Source: Candidatus Thalassarchaeum betae
GTDB taxonomy: Archaea; Thermoplasmatota; Poseidoniia; Poseidoniales; Thalassarchaeaceae
Assembly: GCA_003193925.1 (NCBI GenBank)
Contig: PSPG01000012.1
Span: forward strand, 1 to 64,000
Reading direction: 5' to 3'
DNA length: 64,000 nt
Positions within the stretch are counted from its first letter, which is position 1, and every line of letters starts with the position of its first letter. This document shows positions 15,502 to 23,664 of the stretch, one piece after another. The translations under genes and the position numbers were made by a program. The notes beneath the pieces are model-generated. The model did no database searches. It saw only the letters and a program-made list of their open reading frames with translations, and was not told where the DNA came from.

Positions 15502-16686
15502 GTGAAGAACTTCCTAGGTGACCTGTCTTCGCTCTGGCGGCTCGACACATTGCCGGCCATCCCCCGCCTGTCTTGGTGGTGGTACTGGGCCATCATGTAC
15601 GTGCCTGACCCGGACAACCCGGCGCGCTCGCGCCAGCTGATGATCCTGTGGTCGACCAAGGAGACGTCAGCGATTCGCGTCAGCGGGCACTGGTGGAGGC
15701 CCGGCTCGCGCATGTCCACCGACGAGCACGGTGGGCTCGTCGTCCCCGGGATGGTCTGCGCGTGGTGGTACGACGGCAAGCGCATGTTCGAGCCCCTTGT
15801 GCTCAAGGAGTGCAGGATGGCCGTTGTGGACGACAACCACCCCCTCTGGCCCGGCGAGGGCACTGGCACGGGCGCGGGCGCGCTGGTTCCGTTACTCGAC
15901 GAGGACTTCTCGTTGGGGATGCGCCCGGGCAACGAGAGCATCTGGCTGTGCCTGACGAGCGATGCCGAGGCTCGCGCCGAGGGTGCTCCCATGTCCTTCG
16001 AGGCTGAGCTCACCCCTTGGTGGGGTCCACCCAGCACCCTGACCTACAAGAACAACGTCTACGGCTACGGGATGGGATACGACATCCTCAGGCTGCAGGG
16101 CACCAAACTCAAGCTCAAGGTTGACGACGAGGAGTTCGAGGGCACCGCATACTTCCAGAAGGTCCAGGTGCAGGCCCCCTCCTTCCCATGGTACTGGGGC
16201 ATGCTGCACTTCGACGACGGCTCCTACCTCGACTGGTTCATGCCACACAGCACCCCTGAAATGACCTCGATGGACGACACCCCTTGGCGTCGTCGCCACT
16301 TCTTCCGCACCCCTTCGATAGGGACCGGCATCTTCCACGACGCGATGCGCGGCAGGACGGAGAACTTCGCGCGTTGCGAGGTCGAGGTGGCCGAGCCTGA
16401 CGGCGAGGAGCCACTGAGGGACAATCAGGGCAACGCCCTGCCGAACTTCAGAATCAGGGTGTGGAACGGCCGCACGCAGATATCGATCGAGGCCCGGGCT
16501 TGCAGCCGGGCCCGCTGGACCTTCGACCAGCCCACGCGCGCGGGCATGGTCAGCCATCTGACGTACAACGAGTACCCACTGGAGATCGAGCGCATCGCGA
16601 TACTAGACGAGCAGGGCCTGCGCACCGCTGACGACTACGGGTGGATACACGGCAATGCCGAGCACACGTGGGGCATCCTTCATTGA
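15502..16686 (+). CDS. Tryptophan-rich protein of the ABC-2 cluster, possibly lipocalin-like (CrtC/AttH-type)
   Basis: 394 aa from a GTG at 15502, 11 bases after the permease stop, so probably the last gene of the operon. There is no signal peptide or membrane helix. It is rich in Trp, with paired segments such as LSWWWYWAIMYVPD, VPGMVCAWWYDG and SFPWYWGMLHFDDGSYLDWF. The last of these resembles the WYWFSLQLDDG pattern of CrtC/AttH lipocalin-type hydratases and secreted lipid-binding proteins, but I am not sure of the family. It may bind or modify the hydrophobic substrate of the exporter (inference from position). Confidence 0.5.
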   Translation: MKNFLGDLSSLWRLDTLPAIPRLSWWWYWAIMYVPDPDNPARSRQLMILWSTKETSAIRVSGHWWRPGSRMSTDEHGGLVVPGMVCAWWYDGKRMFEPLVLKECRMAVVDDNHPLWPGEGTGTGAGALVPLLDEDFSLGMRPGNESIWLCLTSDAEARAEGAPMSFEAELTPWWGPPSTLTYKNNVYGYGMGYDILRLQGTKLKLKVDDEEFEGTAYFQKVQVQAPSFPWYWGMLHFDDGSYLDWFMPHSTPEMTSMDDTPWRRRHFFRTPSIGTGIFHDAMRGRTENFARCEVEVAEPDGEEPLRDNQGNALPNFRIRVWNGRTQISIEARACSRARWTFDQPTRAGMVSHLTYNEYPLEIERIAILDEQGLRTADDYGWIHGNAEHTWGILH

Positions 16687-16718
16687 GTCCGAAGCGAGCC
16701 CTGAGAGCCCGATCTCCG

Positions 16719-16735
16719 CACCGTTCTTAACGGTG
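16719..16735 (+). terminator. 7-bp hairpin with 3-base loop after the ABC-2 cluster
   Basis: CACCGTT (16719-16725) and AACGGTG (16729-16735) flank CTT, 33 bases after the last cluster gene. A terminator or RNA-processing hairpin is likely. The ttcttaa part could also act as a weak TATA element for the TPR gene. Confidence 0.35.
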
Positions 16736-16766
16736 GGGCCACCGAACGCGTCATCGAGGGAATGGA

Positions 16767-17315
16767 ATGAGCGAGGAGGACTTAGTCACCAGAGCAGCCC
16801 AGAATATCACACAGGGGGATTTCATGGGGGCGATGGCGCTTTTCGAGACCCATGTCGAGGCCAATCCGGACGATCCCGCGGGATACCACGGTTGGGCTGA
16901 GTCGGCGCTTTTCGAGATTCAGCAGAACGGCAACATCGACGACAGCGGGAAGGATCGGATCAACGAGGGACAGGTGGCCGCCTACTTCCGCAAGGCCTCG
17001 GGCCTGGCGCCCGACAACGCCGAGTACTTGGCCGCGTACGCCAGCGCACTGCTCGAGTTCGACCGCATTCCGATGGCTGTGCGCGAGTTCCAGAAGCTGC
17101 GCGACCTCGGCGCCTCAACCGAGGAGGTCGACGTCTCCTTCCACCTGTACGAGGCGGCTCGCGTGCTGATAGACGCCGTCGACCTCAAGACCGACCTCGA
17201 CAGAAGTCACCCCTTCGCCAAGCAGTATGTCCCGGTGGCCATCGAATTCGCCTTGCTCGGCCTTGGATTCCCATCGGCTGACGAGGCCGTTGAATACCTC
17301 GCCAAAGAGGAGTGA
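16767..17315 (+). CDS. TPR-type protein
   Basis: 182 aa. Helical repeats fit tetratricopeptide spacing: ITQGDFMGAMALFETHVEANPDDPAGYHGWAE near residues 13-45, then VAAYFRKASGLAPDNAEYLAAYASALLEF near 70-98. The AxxLF...PxDP pattern supports TPR. It is probably a cytoplasmic scaffold. Its stop overlaps the GTG start of truA, suggesting coupled translation. The ATG at 16767 was chosen; another ATG at 16762 is out of frame. Confidence 0.68.
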   Translation: MSEEDLVTRAAQNITQGDFMGAMALFETHVEANPDDPAGYHGWAESALFEIQQNGNIDDSGKDRINEGQVAAYFRKASGLAPDNAEYLAAYASALLEFDRIPMAVREFQKLRDLGASTEEVDVSFHLYEAARVLIDAVDLKTDLDRSHPFAKQYVPVAIEFALLGLGFPSADEAVEYLAKEE

Positions 17316-18205
17316 ACGGGGGGCCGTCCTTGGACAGCGTCCGCGTAGTGGTCGCTTTCGGTTACCATGGCGATGCTTTCCACGGCTCACAGGTCCAGCC
17401 CGGAATCAGGACCGTCGAAGGCTCCCTGAGACGGGCCTTGGAGAGGCTCGGATGGTGGAGCGAGGGCTGCTTGGAGATGTCCAGTCGCACCGATGCCGGT
17501 GTAAGCGTCAGGATGAACCTCGCCCGCATCGACCTACCCAGCTCGGTCTCCGAGTCGATCGAGGGTGGAAATCTGCTCAGGGCGGTGAACAACAACCTGC
17601 CTATCGGGATAGTGGTTTGGAAGGCGAGGATGGTCTCGCGGGGTACACGCATCCGACACTCTTACTCTAGGCACTACCTGTACCGCACGGAGGTCATTTC
17701 GGATTGGCCGCAGGAAGTGGATGTGAATCTGTTAAGCGAAGCCTGCTCTCTACTAGAGGGCCATCACGACTTCACCAACCTGTGCAGATTGGAGGAGGGG
17801 AAGGACCCGGTTAGGACCGTCGACGTGTGCGAGCCCTGGCTGTCTTCTGACGGTAGGGTGATCGGCATCTCGGTCAAGTCGCAGGCATTCCTCTGGAACC
17901 AAGTCCGCAGGATAGCCAGTGCCGTCTCCGGGGTGGCCTCAGGGAGGAACACGCTGGATGACATCCGCTCGGCCCTCGAGAAGCCCGAGGTCCCGCTCGA
18001 CCTCGGGCGCGCGCCCTCGGACGGGCTTATGCTGTGGTCGATAGAGAACGAGGAGTCCGAGGGCATGACCGATGGCGCGATGCCGGATACCAGTTGGTTC
18101 TCATTACCACCGAGAGACTCGCGCGAGCACACGCGATGGCTCGCTCTCGCGCGACTCGAAATGGCGACGCTGCTAGAGCGCGAGTGGCTGAAGCGACTCA
18201 ACTGA
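17312..18205 (+). CDS. truA: tRNA pseudouridine(38-40) synthase TruA
   Basis: 297 aa from the GTG at 17312 overlapping the TPR stop; TTG at 17330 is an alternative. GYHGDAFHGSQVQPG at the N-terminus, MSSRTDAGVS with the catalytic Asp (about D61), HDFTNLCR and FLWNQVRRIASAVSGVASG are TruA hallmarks. The usual RTDAGVHA reads RTDAGVSV here, losing a conserved histidine next to the catalytic loop. It modifies uridines in the tRNA anticodon stem. The 3' end overlaps the convergent RibK gene by 8 bases. Confidence 0.88.
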   Translation: MNGGPSLDSVRVVVAFGYHGDAFHGSQVQPGIRTVEGSLRRALERLGWWSEGCLEMSSRTDAGVSVRMNLARIDLPSSVSESIEGGNLLRAVNNNLPIGIVVWKARMVSRGTRIRHSYSRHYLYRTEVISDWPQEVDVNLLSEACSLLEGHHDFTNLCRLEEGKDPVRTVDVCEPWLSSDGRVIGISVKSQAFLWNQVRRIASAVSGVASGRNTLDDIRSALEKPEVPLDLGRAPSDGLMLWSIENEESEGMTDGAMPDTSWFSLPPRDSREHTRWLALARLEMATLLEREWLKRLN

Positions 18206-18716
18206 GGCGAATCACGGCCTCGTCGCCGTCCTCGCAGGGCAGCGCCTCGCGCAGGAACGCTGGAGAAATCACCTCGGCGGTCTCGGTGTGGCGTGTCAGG
18301 TCCGGTATGAGGACGGCGCACTCAATCCACTCGTCTCCGCCTCTGGTTATCTCGGCCTTGAACGCGGTCGCGCCGCCGAACGAGCGCCCGTCCCGCTCGA
18401 AGCCGCGGATGCGGAGCGGCTCCGCGCCCTCTATCCTCTCCCCCTCGTCGAGACCAGACAAGACTCTCAGGCTTCTATAGTCAGCGAGGTTGTCTCCGTA
18501 CAACTCGATGTTGAGCGTGCCAGGCCAGGCACCTGCTCCTAGCACGGCCTTGAACTGGTTCTGGTAGTGAGGCTGGGCCATGAACACATGAGCACGTCCA
18601 AGACCGCTCGATACCACTCCGCGCAAGTGCACGGGACTGCCCTGCGACGAACCCTCATAATGTTCGGCATTGTGAATCAGAGCGCAAAGTGTTGCCCCTG
18701 TTTGCCCACCTGCCAC
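18198..18716 (-). CDS. ribK: Archaeal CTP-dependent riboflavin kinase
   Basis: 172 aa. The DUF120/RibK fold is recognised by HLRGVVSSGLGRAHVFM near residue 30. It is followed by QNQFKAVLGAGAWPGTLNIELYGDN, which matches the archaeal RibK pattern KKQF...PGTLN. It makes FMN from riboflavin with CTP as phosphate donor. The annotated ATG overlaps the upstream PqqB-like gene by 40 bases. A GTG at 18630-18632 (starting VHLRGVV) would give the bare kinase domain and remove the overlap. Confidence 0.83.
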   Translation of the reverse strand: MAGGQTGATLCALIHNAEHYEGSSQGSPVHLRGVVSSGLGRAHVFMAQPHYQNQFKAVLGAGAWPGTLNIELYGDNLADYRSLRVLSGLDEGERIEGAEPLRIRGFERDGRSFGGATAFKAEITRGGDEWIECAVLIPDLTRHTETAEVISPAFLREALPCEDGDEAVIRLS

Positions 18717-19555
18717 CCTAGGTCAGAGACCTCATCGACCTGGTTCGAGCCCGACTCGAGTAGCGGGTTGGAGTGGTTCAGGTGGATGAAGTGGATCTCA
18801 GGGTCCTCCTCGACCCTCTCACCCAGTCTAGCGATGCTCTCGGTGACCGTTGGATGGGGTATCTGCGACATGTCGCGCCCGGGCAGCTCGTCGGAGTCCC
18901 AGAACGAGCCGTCGACGAGCGCGACGTCGATGCCGAGATCGGACAGCCACTGGCGTATCGAGTTCGCGCCGTGTCTGGCCAGTGTCTGCCCCCAGTCGTC
19001 GTGATCCGGCAAGAACAGCAGGGAGCGCGCCGGCCCCCTGATGACGATGGCGTGGGTGTCGGCGAGCTCATCCCTGTGGGGGACGGGCACGAACTCCAGT
19101 TCGAAGCCGCAGCCGGTGCACGGCTGGAATCCCTCCATCGAGGCGACCTCAGATGGACTGAAGGGCGATAGCGAGCCCCTGCTACCCAGTTCCTCAATCA
19201 CAGAACGGCTCGCGAAAAGAGGCAAGCCGGAGCAGCCCATAACCTCGTCGCCGAATTGCCTGAGTCCGTCGACGTGACCGCAGTGGACGTGCGTCAGGCT
19301 GACCGTGTCGGGCCGAGCCACGCCGTCTACTCCGAGGGCCTCGGCCCACAGTCTCATCTGGTCAGACAGCGCTCGGCTCGCTTCGATCAGGTGCAGGCTG
19401 CCGTCGCTGCCCCGCACCCCACAGGCGACCGGGTGCCTGCGGAGCGAATGGTCCGCGTGCGCGGCCATGCATCTGGGGCACGAGCACCCAGCATGGGGCA
19501 CGCCCCCGTCCTGCGCTGTACCTAGCAGGACCAGCGACACTCCGGCGTCTGGCAT
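18677..19555 (-). CDS. PqqB-like metallo-beta-lactamase-fold hydrolase
   Basis: 292 aa. VLLGTAQDGGVPHAGCSCPRC at the N-terminus matches PqqB and its relatives, including the extra zinc-binding CxCxxC. The metal motif THVHCGHVDGL (H-x-H...H) and FIHLNHSNPLL near the end complete the MBL fold. True PqqB is a hydroxylase in PQQ biosynthesis. No other pqq genes are visible, so a related but unknown hydrolase or oxidase is more likely here. It probably lies in an operon with ribK. Confidence 0.75.
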   Translation of the reverse strand: MPDAGVSLVLLGTAQDGGVPHAGCSCPRCMAAHADHSLRRHPVACGVRGSDGSLHLIEASRALSDQMRLWAEALGVDGVARPDTVSLTHVHCGHVDGLRQFGDEVMGCSGLPLFASRSVIEELGSRGSLSPFSPSEVASMEGFQPCTGCGFELEFVPVPHRDELADTHAIVIRGPARSLLFLPDHDDWGQTLARHGANSIRQWLSDLGIDVALVDGSFWDSDELPGRDMSQIPHPTVTESIARLGERVEEDPEIHFIHLNHSNPLLESGSNQVDEVSDLGWQVGKQGQHFAL

Positions 19556-19653
19556 CGCTTGGCGGTGAACAACATCGGAAATGAAGCAGTCGGGTGCCGA
19601 AATCGAGCGTGTTGTTCCGATGGAGCCATGAACCGGACCGGTATTTGCGGGTC

Positions 19654-20832
19654 ATGGCGGCCGACCTGTCGTGGATGCGGGAGCGCTACGAGCAACTGCG
19701 CTCGCAGGGACTCGACTGGAACCCTCCGACGCTGCAATCGGCCAGCGAGCCGCGTTGCATCATAGACGGTCAGGAGATGATCATGCTCTCGGCTAACAAT
19801 TACCTTAATCTCGCGACTCACCCCAAGGTGGTCGAGGCCTCGATCGAGGCCACTAGGAAGTACGGGGTGGGCTCGGGCTCGGTCAGGGCCATCGCGGGAA
19901 CCCTCGAGCTCCACTTGGAGGCGGAGCGCGTCTGCGCCCTGTTCAAGGAGGTCGAGGCGGCGTTGATCTACTCGTCTGGATACACGGCGAACGTCGGACT
20001 CATTCCCACGCTGGTGCGTGGCGCCGAGGACGTCATCATCTCCGACGAACTCAACCACGGCTCCATCATCGACGGCGTCCGCCTGACCAAGGCCTCGCGA
20101 GCCGTCTACCAGCACAACGACATGGCTGCGCTCGAGCATGTACTCAAGGAGCACAATGGCAGCGAGAGGAAACTGATCATCAGCGACGGCGTGTTCAGCA
20201 TGGACGGCGACATCGCACCGCTCGTCGAGATCACCGAGCTCGCCGAGGAACACGACGCGATGATATTCGTCGACGACTGCCACGGCGAGGGTGTCCTCGG
20301 CGACGGCCGCGGCATCGTCGCGCATTTCGGCCTGCAGGGCCGCGTGACCTTCGAGATCGGTTCCTACTCCAAGGCCCTAGGCGTGCAGGGCGGCATCGTC
20401 GCAGGCAGCGAGGATGTCCGCACGCACGCGCTTAACCACAGCCGCTCCTGGCTGCTCTCGGGAAGCCAGCCGCCTGGCGTCGCCGCCGCCCAGAAGGCGG
20501 CTGTCGAAGTGCTGATGTCAGAGCCCGAGCACGTTCAGAGGCTGTGGGAGAACACTGATTACTTCCGCGGCGAACTCGACTCTCTGGGCTTCGACACCGG
20601 AGTGAGCGAGACGCCCATCATCCCCGTGATGTGCGGCGAGAGCCGGCTGGCGCAGGACCTCTCGGCAGAACTGCGAAAGGTAGGTGTCATGGTCGGCGCC
20701 ATCGTGTTCCCGATGGTGGCGCGCGACAAGGCTCGAGTCAGGACGCAGATGTCCGCGGGACTGACCCGCGAGGACATCGACGACGTCTTGGGCAAATTCG
20801 AGTCTTGCGGGCGCGTGTTGGGACTAATCTGA
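19654..20832 (+). CDS. kbl: Alpha-oxoamine synthase, probably glycine C-acetyltransferase (Kbl)
   Basis: 392 aa from the ATG at 19654. LSANNYLNLATHPKV, YGVGSGSVRAIAGTLELHLEAE, ISDELNHGSIIDGVRL and FVDDCHGEGVLG are typical of the family. The PLP lysine lies in SYSKALGVQGG. It condenses acetyl-CoA with glycine (or the reverse, cleaving 2-amino-3-ketobutyrate). Kbl is favoured over biotin (BioF) or serine palmitoyl enzymes by the RAIAGTLELH motif, which is strongly Kbl-like. No threonine dehydrogenase gene is next to it. The longer in-frame start at 19594 adds a non-conserved stretch and was rejected. Confidence 0.82.
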   Translation: MAADLSWMRERYEQLRSQGLDWNPPTLQSASEPRCIIDGQEMIMLSANNYLNLATHPKVVEASIEATRKYGVGSGSVRAIAGTLELHLEAERVCALFKEVEAALIYSSGYTANVGLIPTLVRGAEDVIISDELNHGSIIDGVRLTKASRAVYQHNDMAALEHVLKEHNGSERKLIISDGVFSMDGDIAPLVEITELAEEHDAMIFVDDCHGEGVLGDGRGIVAHFGLQGRVTFEIGSYSKALGVQGGIVAGSEDVRTHALNHSRSWLLSGSQPPGVAAAQKAAVEVLMSEPEHVQRLWENTDYFRGELDSLGFDTGVSETPIIPVMCGESRLAQDLSAELRKVGVMVGAIVFPMVARDKARVRTQMSAGLTREDIDDVLGKFESCGRVLGLI

Positions 20833-20841
20833 GGTACGGGC

Positions 20842-21291
20842 ATGGCAGATGGGCAAGACGGACTCGGTCGCTGGCCGATCAGCTGCGAACTGCCGGTCCA
20901 GTGGGGCGAGATGGACGCCCTGAAACACGTCAATCACACCGTCTTCGCCCGATGGATGGAGACGACCAGGATGTACTACTTCATCGCCTGCGGCTTCGTC
21001 GACCTGTTTGAGAAGGAAGGCGTCGGCCCCATCCTCGCCGGACTCAAGGTGGACTACCTCGCCCCGGTCAGATTCCCCGACAAAGTCACCGTGCACACAA
21101 CGATCACCAAAATCGGCTCTTCCTCGTTTGAGATGGACTACAGGATAACGAGCGCCGCTATGGGCGGCGAGACGGTAGCCACGGCCACCGTCTCGGGCGT
21201 CGTCTTCGACTACAATGCCAACCGCAGCACGCCTATGCCCGACAGCCTGCGAGCCAAGATATTGAAACTCGAGGCGAGCGGCAGCGGCTAA
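20842..21291 (+). CDS. Acyl-CoA thioesterase of the YbgC/4HBT hot-dog family
   Basis: 149 aa, starting 9 bases after the kbl stop. VQWGEMDALKHVNHTVFARWMETTRM carries the hot-dog catalytic Asp and the HVNH motif. GLKVDYLAPVRFPDKVTVHTTI is the second strand pair of the fold. It hydrolyses acyl-CoA thioesters. The close spacing suggests co-transcription with kbl. Confidence 0.82.
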   Translation: MADGQDGLGRWPISCELPVQWGEMDALKHVNHTVFARWMETTRMYYFIACGFVDLFEKEGVGPILAGLKVDYLAPVRFPDKVTVHTTITKIGSSSFEMDYRITSAAMGGETVATATVSGVVFDYNANRSTPMPDSLRAKILKLEASGSG

Positions 21292-21938
21292 CTCGAGGCT
21301 TCGACCACTTCGTCGAGCTCCTCGTCGTCAGCCTCGGCGGCATCGTCAGCGGGAGCCTCGTCTATCGTCTTGCGCATGCCTTCGAAGGGCATCAGGCCGC
21401 GGTCCAGCCTGTCCAGTATCCTCCATCTGGGAGCGTACGACAGATGGATGTAGAGAGGCCCGGGGAAGACGAAGAAGAACCACCCGAGCCAAGTGGCGTA
21501 CTCGGGTATCTCGTTCATCATCGAGACCGAGAGTATGACCAGTCCGACGAAGGGGAACGGGAACAGGTACCTGCGGCGGTTCTCAAGGCGAATCGGAGGG
21601 CGCTTGACGGCCGAGACAACGAGGGACGAGAAACCTCCGAGAAAAGCGGTCATCGTCACCAGGATGAGCGTCTGCAGCCCCCATTCTCGGATTATCTCTC
21701 CCAGCTCATTCCCTTCCGCATTCCCTTGGTATCCGTATGGAAGCAGAAGGGTCAGCCCGATCAGCAGACCGTAGAAACCACCTACGAACACCGGGTGGGA
21801 GGTGGTCAGGGGGTAACGCAGGAACATCCGGCTCAGCGAGCCGCCCTCCAGCATGTGCCTATGGGCAGGGTCGAGTTCGTCGAGCTTGTCACGCCAGCCA
21901 GACACGACCATGCGCGCAGACGCTTCAACTATCATCAT
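21288..21938 (-). CDS. Four-helix membrane protein of unknown function
   Basis: 216 aa from the ATG at 21936-21938; a longer frame to 22022 overlaps the upstream gene and was not used. Predicted helices: GGFYGLLIGLTLLLPYG, QTLILVTMTAFLGGFSSLVV, YLFPFPFVGLVILSVSM and ATWLGWFFFVFPGPLYIHL. The C-terminal ~40 residues are Glu/Asp/Ala-rich. No family recognised. It starts 29 bases after the DUF309 gene, so it is probably in the same operon. Confidence 0.6.
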   Translation of the reverse strand: MMIVEASARMVVSGWRDKLDELDPAHRHMLEGGSLSRMFLRYPLTTSHPVFVGGFYGLLIGLTLLLPYGYQGNAEGNELGEIIREWGLQTLILVTMTAFLGGFSSLVVSAVKRPPIRLENRRRYLFPFPFVGLVILSVSMMNEIPEYATWLGWFFFVFPGPLYIHLSYAPRWRILDRLDRGLMPFEGMRKTIDEAPADDAAEADDEELDEVVEASS

Positions 21939-21967
21939 TGCGGGCGCAAACCGTCGTTTTTCGACCC

Positions 21968-22402
21968 TCAGACTGAATTCCAACCACCACTTAGTTTGAC
22001 GGAGTCGGTCGGCAGACCCCACTTTGGTTCGTCGGCGGCAGCGTCTCTGATGAAAGGCGCCAATTCGACTCGCAGTCTAGCGATGTCGACCCCCCAGATT
22101 CCGTGCTCGACTCCACCGAGCCTCCTAATCAGCTTCGAAGCCATGTTCACGACGCCTCGGACCTTGCTGCGCTCGTAGTTGTACAATAACGCCGCGCACT
22201 GTATCATGCCTTGGACGGCGTCGATCTCCGCTCTGCACTCGCGAGGCTTGAGTCCCTTCCAGAGATCCTCCCAAGATTCGTGCGCGTGCCAGAACTCAGC
22301 CTGGTCGAAGAGCTCGCAGCCTTCGATGAACAGCCCTTGCTCCTCCTCGGACAACTCACTCCAGTCAAGCAGTGTCGAGTCGTGTGGCACGGGTGCACTC
22401 AT
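21968..22402 (-). CDS. DUF309 family protein
   Basis: 144 aa. The DUF309 signature is present: FIEGCELFDQAEFWHAHESWEDLW, then AEIDAVQGMIQCAALLYNYER. These are small helical proteins with conserved H-x3-E and G-(L/M)-IQ-A positions and no established activity. A TATA-like aatagaa on the minus strand near 22426, about 24 bases upstream of the ATG, suggests a leaderless promoter. Divergent from citrate synthase. Confidence 0.8.
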   Translation of the reverse strand: MSAPVPHDSTLLDWSELSEEEQGLFIEGCELFDQAEFWHAHESWEDLWKGLKPRECRAEIDAVQGMIQCAALLYNYERSKVRGVVNMASKLIRRLGGVEHGIWGVDIARLRVELAPFIRDAAADEPKWGLPTDSVKLSGGWNSV

Positions 22403-22482
22403 TCCGCCTCGCCTCTCACTGATTCTATTGTCGGAGAAGTTATCACGTGTTCCCCTCTAGGTGCAATGGTTGGAGCATTAAC

Positions 22483-23664
22483 ATGGGTGAGGAGGACACG
22501 CTCTACACAATAACAGAGGCCGATCTGGACTCCGGCCTGAGAGGAGTTCCGGTAGGAACCTGCAGGACTTCCTACGTCGACCCGATTGAGGGCGTCCACT
22601 ACGTCGGCTATCCTGTGGGAGACCTAGCCAACCTCGAGGAGGAGGACGTGATTTACCTCCTGATGCACAAGCATCTGCCCACACCAGAGGAGTCCAAGGC
22701 GTTCCACGCTGAACTCGCACAAAGGGCCGAGGGGATTCCTACCGGTGCGCTGCGCGTGCTAGAGTCGCTGACCCCGGGCAGCGGCCACCCGATGGACTGG
22801 CTCGCAATCGGGATCATGGCACTAGGCGCCGCTGACACTCATGCCCGAAGGCCCGGAAACGCACGGGCCGACTCGATGAACCTCATCTCTAGGATGCCCG
22901 AGCTGATGGCCCGGATCTTCCTGCTCCGAGGAGGCAGGCCAGGGGAACTCAGGCCACGCAAGCCCGAGCTCGGCCTGGTCGAGAACTTCGTCCATATGCT
23001 GGGCGTCGAGGGCGCCGAGGCCGAGCGGATGGAGCGTATGCTTCGATTCTTCTTCATTCTGCACATGGACCACGGTGGCGGCAACCTCTCGACCTTCTCC
23101 GGGAAGGCCGTGGCCAGCGGCCGTGCCTCGATCTACGTTTCTATCGCCAGCGCGATGAACGCACTGTCGGGGCCTCTGCACGGCCGCGCCAACCAGGCTT
23201 GCCTCGAGTTCGTACAGAGGATAGGGACCTCGGATCCCGATGAGATCGAGGCCTTCGTGCGCTCGGAACTGGCAGCCCGACGACCGATCTATGGCTTCGG
23301 GCACGGCGTGCTACGCGCCGAGGATCCCCGCGCCAGGCTCCTGTTCGAGCTCGGAGAGGAGATATGCCCTGATGATGAGAACTTCCGGATCGTCACCGCG
23401 CTCCGAGAGGTCGTCCCCCCTATCCTCAAGGAGATACCCAAGATCAGCAACCCGTACCCGAATGTCGACCTAGCCAGCGGCAGCCTGCTGCACTCCGTGG
23501 GATTCCACAAGCCCGACTACTATACGACCTTCTTCGGCTGGGCCCGAGTCGCTGGGATCTGCGCGCAGATACTCGACGAGCGCAGCGCGCGCGACGGCCG
23601 CGGCACCCCGATCTACAGGCCGAAGTACATCCCGAGGGAGCAGCCGCACCGACGCCTAGAGTGA
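22483..23664 (+). CDS. gltA: Citrate synthase
   Basis: 393 aa from the ATG at 22483. Catalytic regions: FFILHMDHGGGNLSTF (first His), ALSGPLHGRANQACLEF (second His) and YGFGHGVLRAEDPRA with the catalytic Asp and substrate-binding Arg. N-terminal ITEADLDSGLRGVPVGTCRTSYVD matches archaeal and Gram-positive type citrate synthases. It condenses oxaloacetate with acetyl-CoA for the TCA cycle. A 2-methylcitrate synthase is less likely but not excluded. Its stop abuts the stop of the convergent GDPD gene. Confidence 0.88.
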   Translation: MGEEDTLYTITEADLDSGLRGVPVGTCRTSYVDPIEGVHYVGYPVGDLANLEEEDVIYLLMHKHLPTPEESKAFHAELAQRAEGIPTGALRVLESLTPGSGHPMDWLAIGIMALGAADTHARRPGNARADSMNLISRMPELMARIFLLRGGRPGELRPRKPELGLVENFVHMLGVEGAEAERMERMLRFFFILHMDHGGGNLSTFSGKAVASGRASIYVSIASAMNALSGPLHGRANQACLEFVQRIGTSDPDEIEAFVRSELAARRPIYGFGHGVLRAEDPRARLLFELGEEICPDDENFRIVTALREVVPPILKEIPKISNPYPNVDLASGSLLHSVGFHKPDYYTTFFGWARVAGICAQILDERSARDGRGTPIYRPKYIPREQPHRRLE

